DNA of 64,000 nt from Nereocystis luetkeana (GCA_031213475.1 JARUPZ010000036.1:1488001-1552000), one strand, 5' to 3'. Numbered from the stretch's first letter, positions 36,291 to 48,473 are shown. The notes: generated by a model not told the origin, from the letters alone. Program-made: numbers and translations.

Positions 36291-37926
36291 CAGGTATCCC
36301 CTAATTTCGCTCTCACTTTTAGTAATACCTGGTAGTAATTTATTCAACGTATACGAGCCAGATATGATGATGACGACAGCCTGAATGGAACATTATAAAA
36401 CATAACACATCTATGCTGGTGACGGGTAATGTAAACGGCAGTTGGGAACCGCCGTATGTATGGCAGTTGAGCACACCGCGAGCTGGTTCCAGACGGGAGC
36501 GTAACACTCCACTTGCAGGCTAAAAAACAAGAACGCGTACGTAAGTATGCAACTCAAGCATATTATACCTCGTAGCTTCAATAAAAGCGACGACGAACGA
36601 CGAAGATGGTGTGGTGACGTCGTGACCCCAAACCACCGCAGTGTCGATTGATTTGCTCAGCTGGAAGCTGATGGTGAGCAGAAGTGGAGTGGGGGCGGTG
36701 CGCGTGTGCGCCTACAGCTCGCAACTAAAGTAGAAACCCAACAGGGAAACACCCCCTTACTTGTATTAAGTTCAATAAAAAAAGCACTGAGACCCCGGTT
36801 TTACCGCAACGATCAATATATCTCTTTGGGTACGCACTCGTGACCTAAGCTGTTATTATCGTCCTCTATTAATAGTATCCACGTGACCGCATCAACAAGT
36901 ACGGTGAATGGGGAACATCAGCTGATGTTGGTGTGCGAGCTGTAGTAGCTCGTGAGATACGTGAACACGTCGTAGTACTCGCGGAGGCGTTTTTGCATAC
37001 CGGGTACCCGGTAGGGATTCTAAAACCCATACCAGGGTACCTGGTATGATTCTCCAAGCTATACATACATCGGTCGAAGACGTCGAGTAATTCGTTGCTG
37101 GACCTGTTGACATGATGTATCAACACGGGGAAGACGTTCGTGACACCTGTTTGGTTCTGGAAGCTGTACAAGGCTTCTATATACGTACGTATATAAGAAC
37201 ACGCAAACGTCGTGACGGCTTTTTCATTCTAGGAAATTTGGTAGGGGTGTTCTTGATGACCTTGCACAAGCGCGTCGTGATGGCTTTTTTTTTATTTCAC
37301 TTTATTTTCGCCCGTAATTTCGAGGCGAAACTACTCGTGCCGAAATTCGTTGAAAAAAGTTGAAACGTGCCTCACTTTCATGAGAACGACCAACACGGCG
37401 CGTTTTTGTATAGACATGAAGAACGACCCTGCCAAACTTTGTTTCCCCACTGACGTTGTTCTAGGCTGCCAAAGTTTGAATCCCGAAAACACCCGGGGTA
37501 TTTCGCTGGAACCAGCTCGTGCGTATTTGATATTTCATTCCGCACCAAGACGATTCTTTAGACGAGTACCAGGTATTCAAAGGGTGGCCGAATGAGCAAA
37601 CTTCCCTACCTAAGGCCCTGTACCATCTCCCGCTTGGCACGCTGAGTCCTCCCGGACCTTCGTAATTTAGTTGTATCGTAGTCTCACCCGTACCCGAACA
37701 TGAGCCCGCCGACTTGACACTGGTTATGTAGTTTGCCGCTGGCAGGGCCCACCCAACACACGCCGACCCCACTTGACCCATCCTAATTTGTTTTGGCCTG
37801 GCCTTCCTTTGTAAACCGTCTTTTTGCCTTTGCCGTACCCGACAACTCACTTTCCACATCTTTTTTGTCGCTGCCGCCCCCGCCGAACATCCGTTCCGCC
37901 GCAAAATCGAAAAAAAAACTCCGTGA
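36291..37926. other. No supported gene
   Basis: Footprint-like palindromes at 36329, 36866, 37040 and 37568. A frame at 37112-37363 has no motif. The DNA just before 37927 may be intron of the acidic-protein gene. Confidence 0.35.
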
Positions 37927-38193
37927 CATTTGTACGAAGAATCCCTGGCGTCTGTTCTGTGGCCGGAGTTTGACGGCGAAACCGGCGGACTCTGGGGCCC
38001 GGACGACGAAGAGCGGCTGCAGCTCCAACTAGACGGCAATGAGGACGTCGCCGCTGACGGAGAAGCCGGCTTCTGGGGTGCGGACCTCGACGAAAGGGAG
38101 GATCTGGCCGATGCTCTGCTCAACGGCAACTGGGATCGCCTCATGGAAATCGACGACGAGGACGAGTCGTTCTCCTTCTCTTTCGCAATGTAG
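37927..38193 (+). CDS. Acidic protein, probable terminal exon, unknown function
   Basis: An 88-codon open stretch ends at TAG (38191-38193) and looks coding. Third positions are mostly G or C, and codons often start with G in runs of Asp, Glu and Gly. The product has two related blocks, GGLWGPDDEERLQLQLDG (about residues 19-36) and GFWGADLDEREDLADALLNG (about 48-67). It ends with a strongly acidic MEIDDEDESFSFSF tail. No ATG opens the frame; a TGA lies just upstream (37924-37926). It should therefore be joined to an earlier exon, for example through an AG near 37938. I recognise no family. Aspartate/tryptophan-rich repeats could mean a binding or activation segment, but that is guesswork. The 353-codon antisense frame (37461-38522) is discussed among the rejected items. 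Confidence 0.4.
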   Translation, partial: HLYEESLASVLWPEFDGETGGLWGPDDEERLQLQLDGNEDVAADGEAGFWGADLDEREDLADALLNGNWDRLMEIDDEDESFSFSFAM

Positions 38194-41100
38194 TGTGCCT
38201 TTTCGGCATGACGTGTGCCTCTTACGAAATAAATGCCGTGTGCGAAATGCCGTGTGCCTCTAGCGGAATGTGTATTAGTAGTGCGAGTTTTTTCTTCGAA
38301 ATATAGCGTGCCGTTAGCACTACTTCTGTTCGTTTCCCCCTTATTCACTGGGAGCCGTCGTTCGTCTCGTCGACCCTTTGTTTGTAGGGTATTGCCGAGT
38401 GCGTCCTGTGGACTCCTTGTTTGAAGGTCTTTCTGAGTCAAGGTTTCCCGCAGAGTTGACCGCATCGCGGGAGATATCCTCAGAAGAGGGTGCATGCTCA
38501 CGCACTTCGTAGTGGCCGCCAAGTCTTTTTGCGCTTTACCAGGTACTCGATTCAGCGGCCAGTTTTCACCGTGCTGGTCACTTGATTACCCTACGAGCAT
38601 CGTCTGGGAGTAGTTCGCGACTTCCGCGTTTGGCAACGGGGATGATGCTGCCGTGCGGTGCACGCCATACACTTCGTGGGAGAACCGTAAAAAAAACGTA
38701 GCTAAGTGTCGGCACACACCGAGGTTTGGTAAAGTGCCCTACCAGGTATCAACTAAGGATATCATGGGTGTATTCTGAACATAATAACCTGTACGCGTAA
38801 AACAAGCTTGAGTGGAAGACGGACCCGGCCAGCGTGGTTCCGGAGAAAACAGGCTCTCTGGGGGGCGACGGGGTGGCCGTGCCGGATGATTGTTTGGGAA
38901 TATTGTTGCACACGAGGGATTCACTCGTAGTTGGCTACTTACGTACTTGGTGTATGGGGCTAGGGAGAAATATTGCCGGAATAATGTTTTGTTACCCAAC
39001 CACTTACGAGTGAGTGGGGGGCTGGGGAGTATTGTCACACTTACTTCAGGAACTCCATTTTTGTCGGATAAAGGTAGTGTCGGGTATATGTCGCCCGCCC
39101 CTTGCTCGACGATATATGACAAGCTGGCACGCCTATGGGATTATCCTTTGTTGCGATACATGGTGATGAGTTGATATACCATACCAGTATTATATTAATA
39201 GTGAAAGTTGCGACTCATTTTGTTTCAAGGGCGTTGATTAGACCAAACGAGTGTTGGTGTCCGTTTTGAGTGCCGGTCATTGAGCTCAAGTTCGGAGTGG
39301 ACATGGTGAGTGTTGGCGAGGGCCTCCTTTTGTGGCCGTTTTACTGATGTTGTGGACGTATTGGCACAGCAGCAGTGAAGTACTACATCAGCAGTAGTAA
39401 TATTTTTGCAGCTGCTAGAAGCCATGATGAGGACATGGTGTGGCTCCTCGAGCCCGTTGTCTTTTTCTTGCCTGTGGATTGCGCTGGGTTGTGTATCTAG
39501 TGAACAACTATCGGTAAAATACACACTCGATAGTGGTGAGTGGAATTCAAGCTGTCGAATCACTCGAGTAAATATATCCTCACGCAGGTTTGGTGTGCGC
39601 TACGTATTGGATTCGCACAGCAATGCTCGCGTGGGTTCGTTCTGGGGTTTTGTAGCATAGTTTGTCGCGGGGGGTGGAGGGGTTGGAGGTGGCAGGACCT
39701 CTTACCGAGATTCTCGCCCTTCTTCACGATTGTTAACTCTTGATATTACTGGTAGGCGTTTCTTGGTCGAAGGCCGACAGTTTTGGCAGGCAGGCAGCTT
39801 CGAGCTATTCTGGCACAGTCTTGAAATTTGATCGACGTTTTTTCACATCCACCCAGTGTGTATTGTTGTCAGCCATTGAGGGTTTTTCATATTGTGCGCG
39901 ATTGTAATAAATGATGCTGGTGGTTAGGGCAAAGCGCCCTGCACCGGTCACCCCTGCGGCCGACACGCTCTGGATGGATGGATCTACGAATATATAACTG
40001 CATATGACGCGTTCGTGGCGTGTTTTTTTCACGTATCGTGTCTCCGTCGTCAGCATCGGTTTCTTTCGTGGGGCAGATCTATCCGTCTCATACTAACTTT
40101 TTTTTTTTGCATTTTTAATAGACATGTTTTGTTTCGTCCGCACGTGTTTGTGCCACGGATACTACGTTTACTGGCAGCTCTGTGGTTTGGTGATGGCATT
40201 ACACACGGACCAATACAGGCAGCACCCGTTCTATAGTTCTACTAATACTATTACTTCTATACTGTATACGCACCGTACGTGTACACAAATCTACTGCTGT
40301 TAACGCTCACTGTTGGGATACGGCAGCAGGGACGATGATACACTCTTCGTTTTTCTCGGGGGCTTCGAGGAATCGCGTTTTACTGTTTTTTTCGTCGACG
40401 GTTACCACCGCGCAACAATCGATGCTCTGGTCACCCCTACCTGGTATATATTTACGAGCACAAGATTGTCGTGTCTTCACCTGGTAGGATCGTGGTGAAC
40501 GCCTCGCACCCAAAACGACAGCAGCAGGACAGCCGGCGACGGCCTTTCCGTCTAATATATACTGAAATGCCTCGGCTTGTTTTTTTGCTCCTTCCTTGCG
40601 GCTTTGCAGTATATACCTCCTTGCGAAAGTTAAGTCAGATCTCGCCTAGCCGCTCACTCCCCCAATCCTCTGCGCTTCACGCGTTTCTTGGCGTAGTTAA
40701 ATCGATGAGGCGATGAGGTCACCACCACCATCGATCTGCAACTTGTGACCCTAACCTCGAGCATTCGCCGTTGCACAGGAGGACTTAGTATATCAATCGA
40801 TTTATTGTTCCAATTTACAGTCCGTCGCCCTGATGGTCTACCAGTAGTGGGTAGCCTCGAAAATCACTGCGCTGGAGTCGGGGTTTTAAATCTTGATACC
40901 AATTTTTAATTTTCTCAAATGACGCCAACTACTACTGTCGAGAGCGCCTGTAGTCGCAGTGGTGGAGCCGAGTGTCGAGACTTCAAGGATATGAGGGTGT
41001 TGTCGTAGTCGAAGATGTTGAGCTCGACGTCGCTGCGAAGAAAGAAAGCATATCTGATGCTTGTAGAAGCGCTGCTCGTAGTTACTATTGTAGTTGAAGA

Positions 41101-41597
41101 AGTGCAGTAGCGGTGCTGGTAGTCAAGTAATGGTGATACCGTCTATGCGGCCTACTCGTAGTCGGGTGATGACGTCGAAGGCGCTTGTACCATGGCAGCA
41201 GGGGGTTCATCTAAGCCATGATGTTGGTACGTACTAGCACGAGTTTCCCGCGTGAGAGTGTGAAACCGGATTCCTTACACGTACGTGCTACGCGCGTGCA
41301 TTTGCGCCAACAATCGCCTTACCCGTTTCGCGCGTGAAAGCGTCAAGGCAGTTCTCTTTGTGGTAACCCTTTCGAATAAACTTGATGAACGTCGATGTCG
41401 ATGCAGTCGGGTCGATGCTGATCTTTTTATGGTTGTAGAGAAAACGATCTTCTGATTTGTTGGAGAAAGTATTGATATCCCTCCGTGTTAACATCTTCAC
41501 ATCCATATTGCACTCAAAAACTTTTTACCTGGTATCTTCGAAAGCAGAACTTGACGAACTCACAGAGAGACGTTGTTCCGTGGTGCCAGTCGACGTT
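38194..41597. other. No supported gene
   Basis: Mixed DNA with footprint-like palindromes at 38538, 38740, 39192, 40439 and 41528. Frames such as 38890-39174 show no motif. GA/TC-skewed and GTAGT-rich stretches lie near 40950-41180. Confidence 0.35.
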
Positions 41598-41627
41598 CCG
41601 GACCGGACCGGACCGGACCGGACCGGG
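41598..41627. repeat. (CCGGA)6 minisatellite
   Basis: Six CCGGA units in a row after GACGTT. The motif creates the Asp-Arg-Thr-Gly-Pro pattern in overlapping frames. Confidence 0.95.
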
Positions 41628-41717
41628 TAGATCAAAGAGCGAGGCTCATACTTATTCCAGTGATGCAAGTGCCGAGCCTCTGTCACTGCGGAGAGAAATG
41701 GCAGAGAAGGCACCGAA

Positions 41718-41903
41718 ATGTTTGTGAAAATCACGTTTGATCAAGAATTATATTATTTGGAGAAGGCCCTTGAGGCGAACGAAATAAAATTATTAAGAGA
41801 AGAGATAGAAAACGTAGGAGAAAAGACGGAAGAACGAAACGGAGAAGAGGAGTGGAGAGGAGACGAGACGAGGAGCGAGGACGTGGGCGTGGCCGATACT
41901 TGA
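41718..41903 (+). CDS. Unassigned 61-residue acidic open frame
   Basis: An ATG-started frame gives MFVKITFDQELYYLEKALEA followed by Glu/Lys/Arg-rich sequence, probably helical or coiled-coil, ending GVADT before TGA. The purine-rich second half is low-complexity GA DNA. No motif was recognised. It could be a small gene, an exon or chance. Confidence 0.15.
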   Translation: MFVKITFDQELYYLEKALEANEIKLLREEIENVGEKTEERNGEEEWRGDETRSEDVGVADT

Positions 41904-42302
41904 TCATCTCGGGACAATGCCCATGCTACGGGTAGATGTAGTCTACCGTAGCCCGTAATGTTCCCTGCAATGTTCTCTGCAGTGTTCCGTGATATTAATA
42001 TTATTAGTAACGTTCAGCATCGTTACCGATGATGATGCATACCTGGTACCTGGTATGGATATACCGTACCTGGTACTATTTAATACGAGTAAGACAGACT
42101 CGTGATCTATCCGAGTACGTACGCATTACATTTGCCCGAATATCCATATTAAGATATCCGTATACTCGTAACTCGTAACCATGCGTAGCGACCGCCCACC
42201 TCGTAGATACGTATGGATCTCAACGCCCATACTATTAATATAATAACGTGGGTAGGCAAGACTTCGACGAGGGACCAAAGTGCTACCTTTCTCGCGATAC
42301 AA

Positions 42303-42440
42303 CTGCAAGGCACGTACTCGTACCGTAGTGGGGGGGGGGGGGGAGCCTACTATGTGACCCCGGATCCGATTTACGACTACATCTACTCGTATATATACCA
42401 GGTAGGAGGGAGAGAGAAAAGAAGGGCGACGGCAGAAACG
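42303..42440 (+). mobile_element. SINE family A, copy h: 3' fragment with micro-insertions
   Basis: GGCACG-TACTCGTA-CCGTAG matches GGCACGTACCGTAG of other copies with an added TACTCGTA (42315-42322). A G14 run, AGCCTACTATGTGACCCCGG and a GGGAGAGAGAAAAGAAGGGC end complete the fragment. A TACCAGGTA (42397) and a second TACTCGTA (about 42382) are also embedded. Confidence 0.78.
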
Positions 42441-42902
42441 TAAAAGCCTAGGAACTCGCGCAGTATGATATTATTTGTAACTGTCGTCAACTTGTGCGCG
42501 TTGATGGAGTGGACGGCACTTACTTGTTGGTGTTGACTCATCGGCAGTACATTTCTTCGGCCACAAGACAGGCTCTAATTATTCTATGACGTTCACTCAG
42601 CTCGAAATCCCCCCCGGAATGCAACAGACCACAGCAGCAGCAGCAGCGGCGGCAAAGAACAACACAGCAAAAACAGAAGGACCGCAGCAGCAGCAGCAGA
42701 ACTAACAGCGGTCACTCCAACCTATAGTCTCACTGTGCAAGGGCGTACAGCTGGACCCTCTTAGGTTTAGGTCAGCGCTGGTGCTATAAATTATAATAAT
42801 GCTGTTGCTCATTGTATGTGCTGGTTTGGTGAACGTCGAAAAAAACCGGCTTTCAGCCAGCTCGAAGCGGGCCCCACAAAGGAACCAACTAACTCTAAGG
42901 CT

Positions 42903-43367
42903 CATTCTTATCGGAGAGCGTTTTTTCCAAAATTTCCAAAGTTTGGAAATAATTGGAGATATGTATCGATATACGGAGGCGTTCTGTCGCTATTCATGAA
43001 ATTCTCCAGAAGAAGCAAAAATATCAAGTTCGTTAACATTCCAATATTTATTTGGAAAATGACAGGAAAATATGGAAACTTGAATAATAATTGCGCGAAA
43101 AAAATGTCGAAAATTTGGAAAAAAAAACTCTCCGATAAAAATGACGGAGAGCGTTTTTTCCAAAATTTCCAAAGTTTGGAAATAATTGGAGATATGTATC
43201 GATATGCGGAGGCATTCTGTCACTATTCGTGAAATTCTCCAGAAGCAAAAATATCAAGTTCGTTAACATTCCAATATTTGGAAAAAAAACAGGAAAATAT
43301 GGAAGATTGAAAAATTGCGCGAAAAAAATGTCGAAAAATTGGAAAAAAAAGCTCTCCGATAAGAATG
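42903..43367. mobile_element. Tandemly duplicated foldback MITE, units of 241 and 224 bp
   Basis: The outer ends CATTCTTATCGGAGAGC and GCTCTCCGATAAGAATG are a perfect 17-bp inverted repeat. The same inverted ends meet in the middle (CTCTCCGATAAAAATG/ACGGAGAGC at 43143/43144). Each unit contains TTTCCAAAGTTTGGAAATAA and AACATTCCAATATTT. Non-coding; open frames here are A-rich shadows. Confidence 0.75.
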
Positions 43368-43448
43368 GCCCTAAGCACAACAGAAACACCGCAGCAACAA
43401 ACACAGCAGCACTGCAGCAGCAGCAGCAGCGGTCACCTCTAGCCTTGG

Positions 43449-44665
43449 TCATGGTGCCTCATAGAGGGGAGGACACAGGGGTGTCGATGCTGGCCAGGGC
43501 AAGATTTTCTTGTTGCTTACCTCATGATGAGCTCAATTAGGGTACAGGAACAAAGTGAGATCGGGACCAAGCTGTCCCCTGAAGGATGTATCTTCATACA
43601 TGACATGTACAATCTTCTTGAAGCTTCCGTTACGTCACGTGCTCTCATACTCGTAGTGCGTAACTTCCTGTCTCCTCATACTGACGCAATCTACGGGGGT
43701 GTTTCCGTGAGTAACACGCCACGCGCTCTTATACTGGTACATATTTCTCCGCTTTATAGCTGCTGGTACGTGATACCATCACATTAACCTACCCTGAACA
43801 ATCGTAGATGCAAACCACGCGACGATCAAAGGTGACGACCACGTCATCCCAGAAATTGGAAAGGGTAGTCGAAGATGCGGCTATTCGAAACTAAGTACAT
43901 AAAGCTATAAGATACCTTACACCTCGTATTGAATCTTGTCGCCTCATGCGTGGAACAAACACGTTCTGCGAGGAGACGAAGCTACGATACACCAACGGCA
44001 AGCGGGCTACGAACCGGGGCGCGAGGATGCCAAAAAATAAGTCCGAAAGGCGCAAGCGGAGAAAGTAACAAACAATAGATTCAACCGTGGACGCTGCGAT
44101 GCATAAAATCAATGTCCTGAGCTTGAACTTGAAAAGGCTGTGTAGCGCGGGCCAATGGTCGGACCAAGCGAAAATCAACAGGTGCCACCCGAAGGAAGGC
44201 GCGAAGAAAAACTTGAAGGCTGATGCTTACAAGCTGCGCTGTTGGAGATTTAGTTCAGGAAGATAGCTTGGAAAAAGGTGCGCCAGGCTCAGCGGTGACG
44301 TAGTCCTGCCGACGACGCTTAATTTCATGGTGCCTCATAGAGGGGAGGACGCAGGGATGTCGATGCTGGCCAGGGCATGTTTCTTCTTGCCCAAGTTCTT
44401 CTTGTTGCTCATCTCATGGAGAGCTCAATTAGGGTACAGGAGCAGAGTGAGATCGGGAGGAGACAGTTAAGTATCAGACTGTCCCCTGAACCATGTATCT
44501 TCATAAATGTACCATCTCCTTGACGTTTCCGTTACTGCATAACTCGTGACGTGGTCTACGTAGCTGCCTACCTCCTCACACTGATGCAATCTACGGAGAC
44601 GTTTCCGTGAATAACACGTCAGGCGCTCTCATACTGGTACATATTTCACCACTTTATAGCTACTT
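43449..44665. repeat. Segmental duplication: about 340-bp copies at 43449-43790 and 44328-44665
   Basis: CATGGTGCCTCATAGAGGGG through the ACTGGTACATATTTC and CTTTATAGCT blocks occurs twice in direct orientation, 879 bp apart, with scattered differences and one insertion. The second copy is cut by MITE copy 11. Sequence after that MITE (44774-44820) resembles 42735-42790, so the duplicated unit may be longer. Confidence 0.85.
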
Positions 44666-44667
44666 TT

Positions 44668-44772
44668 TTACGGTGGGCCATAGTAAATAGGACCTACGAT
44701 ACACAGAAAAACCTATATATTTATATATTTTTACTAACAGCATTTGGTCCTATTTACTATGGTCCCCCGTAA
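44668..44772 (-). mobile_element. TA-flanked MITE, copy 11
   Basis: TTACGGTGGGCCATAG...CTATGGTCCCCCGTAA, with TA on the right. Confidence 0.9.
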
Positions 44773-46869
44773 TAGTGGTACGCATCTAGCTGGGACCTCT
44801 TGGAGTTGTTCAGCGCTGGTGCTGTGCTGCTGTTTTTTGTCTGCATTCGTTTGTAATGTGTGTAGGTTCAGTGGACGTCTAGAAATTGGCACCGGGCAGC
44901 TTGAAATTATGTTATTCTACATACCTGGTATGTCATAGTGAGTTGAGAAATGAGTAGGGAAGGGACCATAGCTGAAAAAACGTGCGTGGCAACTGGTAAA
45001 TATATGCGAACGGGGAAGGCGTCACTAGCGCTGCCTGAAGTTCAGGGTTCTACACTATCTGACTTTTGCCGTGGCATTGCCATGGTACCACCCATGGCAT
45101 ACCATGGCATCCCAAGCCAGCCGCTGCAACACGCAGTGAGATGAAGATAGTTGAAGATGCCTTTAATACGTCGGCCTGGAAAGAGGTACCTGGTAGACGA
45201 ATGCAGGGGGAAAGGTGAAGTGGGCATGTGGGTCAACTCTTCCAGATATAATTCGCAAGGGTGGGTCGTGACTTCTAATCTCATCGCCTTCGCAATGTAT
45301 GTGTTCTTTTCGAAAGTGCGCGCTGGAGACAATACGAATGCGTATGATAGTGTGCCTCTAGACACCAGTAGCGTTTGGCGATGGGGGGGGGGCGGAGCTG
45401 ACTGATACTACAGTAATAAGTCCACGAGATTTCATGAACTCCAAAAAAATACATTTAGCTGAGTGGTCTAGCAGGTGGTCTTATATAATCAACAGAGTGG
45501 GTGTGCCGGAAAGAACGATGCGAATGCATACACACACCCTGTCGAGAAACCATGGGCCAAAACACTGACGGGGCAGGGGTTTTCGGATATTCTTTCGTGG
45601 GTCTCAACGTCAAGGCTTTGCCCAGGCCCTACGGTGCTGAGCGAGTGGATGCTCCGGTGCCGGGGCGTTTCAGACGTAGAGGGGACACGCCCCGGCGAAG
45701 AAACCGCGCTGAAAGACGGTCATAGATCCGCCGACTAAAAACGGATCAGATCAGGTTAAGGACAAACATTGGTATATTTTTATACAAGGGAGGCTTCGCC
45801 GCGGCGGGCTGACGCCCGGCGGCGGCTCCGCGCATGCTCGTAATGGCTGAACGCGTACCGGTATGCAACTCGAGGCTGTTAGTGCGGCAATACTGCCAAG
45901 GGGTGCATTTTATTAAAGATATATTTGAGGGAAATGAAAGAAAACGCTGGAAACACAGAAAAAACGGCCGTTGCCATCCGCCATCCAGCACAACAACACA
46001 TACATACATAATAACTCGTTCGTACAGCAGCAAGCAGGATTTGTTTTCAAAGTGTCACGTACGAGACGCTCGGTATCCGTACTGTATACTTCGTGTGCAG
46101 CCAGCCACGAAACAGTTTAATAGTTGAGCAGCAGTCGATCAAGCTAAACGGCAGTGCGAAGCGCCGGCGAATACGTTGGTGCAGCTAACTCAGCCGCAGC
46201 AAGCAGCAGCAGCAATCAGCAGCATAGCGTCCGGGTACGTATCGTACGAAAATTACGCTGGCACGAGGCCTTCGCCGAGACGCCAAACAAATATCAATCA
46301 CGAGACGATACTGGTACATCTTCCGAAGCAGATGGGTCCGTCTTTCAACTTCAAGATGCGGAGACACATCCCCGAGAGGGGGGTGACGTGCAAAATAACC
46401 ATTCTCACGGCGGCTAACAGCAAAAACATATCGCAGACATAGCAAGGGCAGCAACAGAACAGCACAGTAGTAGCACGTGCATAGTAGCAGGACCAGAGCA
46501 GCGAGAGAGCAGCGGCAGGAACAGCCGCAGTAGCACACCATGCACGCCCGAGGCTTCCCCTAGCACATCAGTCGAGGAAGGGGAGCCCGGTGGCGCACGA
46601 GGAGGAAAGGCATAATACTATATCCCAGGCCTACCTACTCCGTGAGGCGGATTGCGTGAGCAGCAGCAGCAGCAACAGTAGAATAGCACAGCAGCTGCAC
46701 GAAGCAGCAGCAGCAGAGCAGCGGCAGTAACAGCAGCAGTATGATAGCACATCACGCACGCCCGAAGTCGTTCTCGGCAAATCAGTCGAGGCAGGGAAGC
46801 ACCGTGGGGCACGACGAGGGAAGGTAAGAGGGCGTCCCCGATGGAGTTACTTTGTACTGAGTGAATCTC
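44773..46869. other. No supported gene; CAG-rich
   Basis: Contains CCATGGCA repeats (45075-45115), CAG/AGC runs around 46199 and 46655-46735 and several frames without motifs. TACCTGGTA at 44922 and 45188. Confidence 0.35.
46497..46825. repeat. Direct repeat of about 115 bp, two copies about 215 bp apart
   Basis: AGCAGCGG-AG-AACAGC through CACGCCCGA, AATCAGTCGAGG and GGGAAGG-like blocks occur at 46497-46610 and 46710-46825, with AGC-triplet runs at the left of each. Confidence 0.7.
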
Positions 46870-46915
46870 GTCCCTACTAAAGTCAAGTTGTGGGTTCGAG
46901 TCTCACCGAGTGCGT
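46870..46915 (+). mobile_element. SINE family B, copy d: fragment around the B-box
   Basis: TTGTGGGTTCGAGTCTCACC followed by GAGTGCGTA matches the family B head; the body is not recognisable. Confidence 0.5.
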
Positions 46916-47200
46916 ATTCTTTTCGTCTCTACAGCAGTAGGAACGGCGAGGAAAGACATAATCATACCCTCGAGGGTCAGCAGCGAAACATGTTGCAGGG
47001 TGAGCTTAACGCGCACATACATGCATCGATGTACTCATTCATAACTTCTTTTTTTCTTGGCGGTTACGTAAGAATACAAAACGCCTTCACAACACAACCA
47101 CAACTCCACGATGCATGTGATATAGTCTGCCAGTGCTGTGTGTACAAACTTGTCAAGTTTTCGTAGACACCGTTAGTACCTCCACCGCCGTACCGCTCCT

Positions 47201-47475
47201 TGTTGAGTATGCTCGGAGGACTGCTGTATGTATCGCACAGTCTTGTGCGGTGGAATACCTATATGGTAGGAAGGCTTGTTTATGCCGGGGGGTTTTGGTA
47301 TTGGGTGAAACCGTCACTACGACGACCCACCGACGTCAGAGGTGGACACGTTTGCAATCTCTGTCTCCACGTTCGTCCGATATAATCCAACACGAGAGTC
47401 CTTCCAAAGACCATCATGAGTTCTGTTTACCTCGCCTAACTACGTAAGGCCTGAGACGCCCCAGAGTATCGATCA
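47201..47475 (+). repeat. 5' LTR of the copia element
   Basis: 275 bp, preceded by CTCCT. It includes GTTCGTCCGATATAATCC, in which TATAAT may be the promoter element, and ends GTATCGATCA. Confidence 0.88.
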
Positions 47476-48071
47476 CGCTAGCTAGATCCGTCGAGACTCT
47501 GTGGGCTAGGGGCAGTGATTAGAGCGAACCTCGTCTCAAAGATGGAGGCAATCCTGGAAGCTAGTTTGCCTGAAATACAATCGAGAATGGACGAGCCTGC
47601 GGCTCTGACGGTGGCGCGATCGTCGACGAAGAGGTCGCTCCAACAAGAGTACTCGTAGAGGCGAGAGTGTAGAAACCGGAACGCCAGTGGTGAACGTGGA
47701 ATGACGGGTGGTGACGATGGGGGTAAGGGCTGGGGGCGGTACCGAAAGAGTGGATGGGGGAACGGAGGATTTGGCCAGGGGGAACAGCAGCAGCAGCAGC
47801 AGTATCTACCGCAGCAGTACATGCAGCAGCTTTATCAGTGGCGGTATCTGCGGCATCAGCGTCAGCAGTATCAGCGGCAGCAGGAACAGGAGCATCCGCT
47901 GAGGCATGTAACAGCCTGTAGTGGTGGTAGCAACAGCAGTGGCAGCCGGTGTAGCGCGAGCCTGGCCGCAGTGGTAATGGTAGAGGCCAAACGGGACATT
48001 TTGTACTTCGAGACAAGTCTGAGCGTGGTCTTGCTGGTCAATCGGCTGTAGCGATCTCTTTTCGAAGGGTA
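47476..48071 (+). pseudogene. Decayed gag region of the copia element
   Basis: An ATG near 47541 opens MEAILEASLPEIQSRMDEPA, which is interrupted after about 38 codons. A Gln-rich stretch follows in another frame (CAG runs 47785-47885, GEQQQQQQYLPQQYMQQLYQ). The position between the LTR and the protease is where gag belongs. A zinc knuckle is not visible. Confidence 0.4.
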
Positions 48072-48410
48072 TGGATGTGCGATAACGGTGCAAGCGATCA
48101 CATAACAGGAGATGCTACAAACGTATTCGATCGCAAGGCGCCCTCTAAGGGTCAGGAATGGGTCACGATTGGTGATGGTACAGTCAAAAAGGTTATTTTT
48201 GCACTGTGATGCCGACGTAGGCGTACAGTTGCCGCGAGTGCATGTAGTGGAAAGCCTTACAATCAACCTATTCTCCCTGCACGCAGTTCAGGCCAAGCAT
48301 GCCGTCACACTAGATTCGACTGGAGTGCATCTCTTGAAAGGAAAAATCGCTTTCCCTCGTGGTATCGAAGGTTCCTTACGTGCTACCAGGCTTGCCCCTC
48401 ATACCCAGTG
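48072..48410 (+). pseudogene. Copia-type aspartic protease region, frameshifted
   Basis: W-M-C-DNGA-SDHITGD begins at 48072 and matches the copia protease block W..DSGASDHMTGD. The active-site triad DSG reads DNG here (48081-48089). WVTIGDGT follows, then after a frameshift near 48190 VESLTINLFSLHAV and GVHLLKGKIAFPRG, the segment leading to integrase. In a live element this enzyme cleaves the Gag-Pol polyprotein. The frameshift and the altered active site make this copy inactive. Confidence 0.8.
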
Positions 48411-48473
48411 AAGATAGCTGCAGTCACTTCAGTATCCCCCCCTGTATCTCCCCCATTCCCGCCCCCGGCTGCG

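Noticed and set aside
37461-38522. 353-codon minus-strand frame as a gene
   Set aside because: Ser/Arg-rich and without family character; it lies antisense to a better coding candidate with GC-rich third positions. Kept as a finding, not as a CDS.
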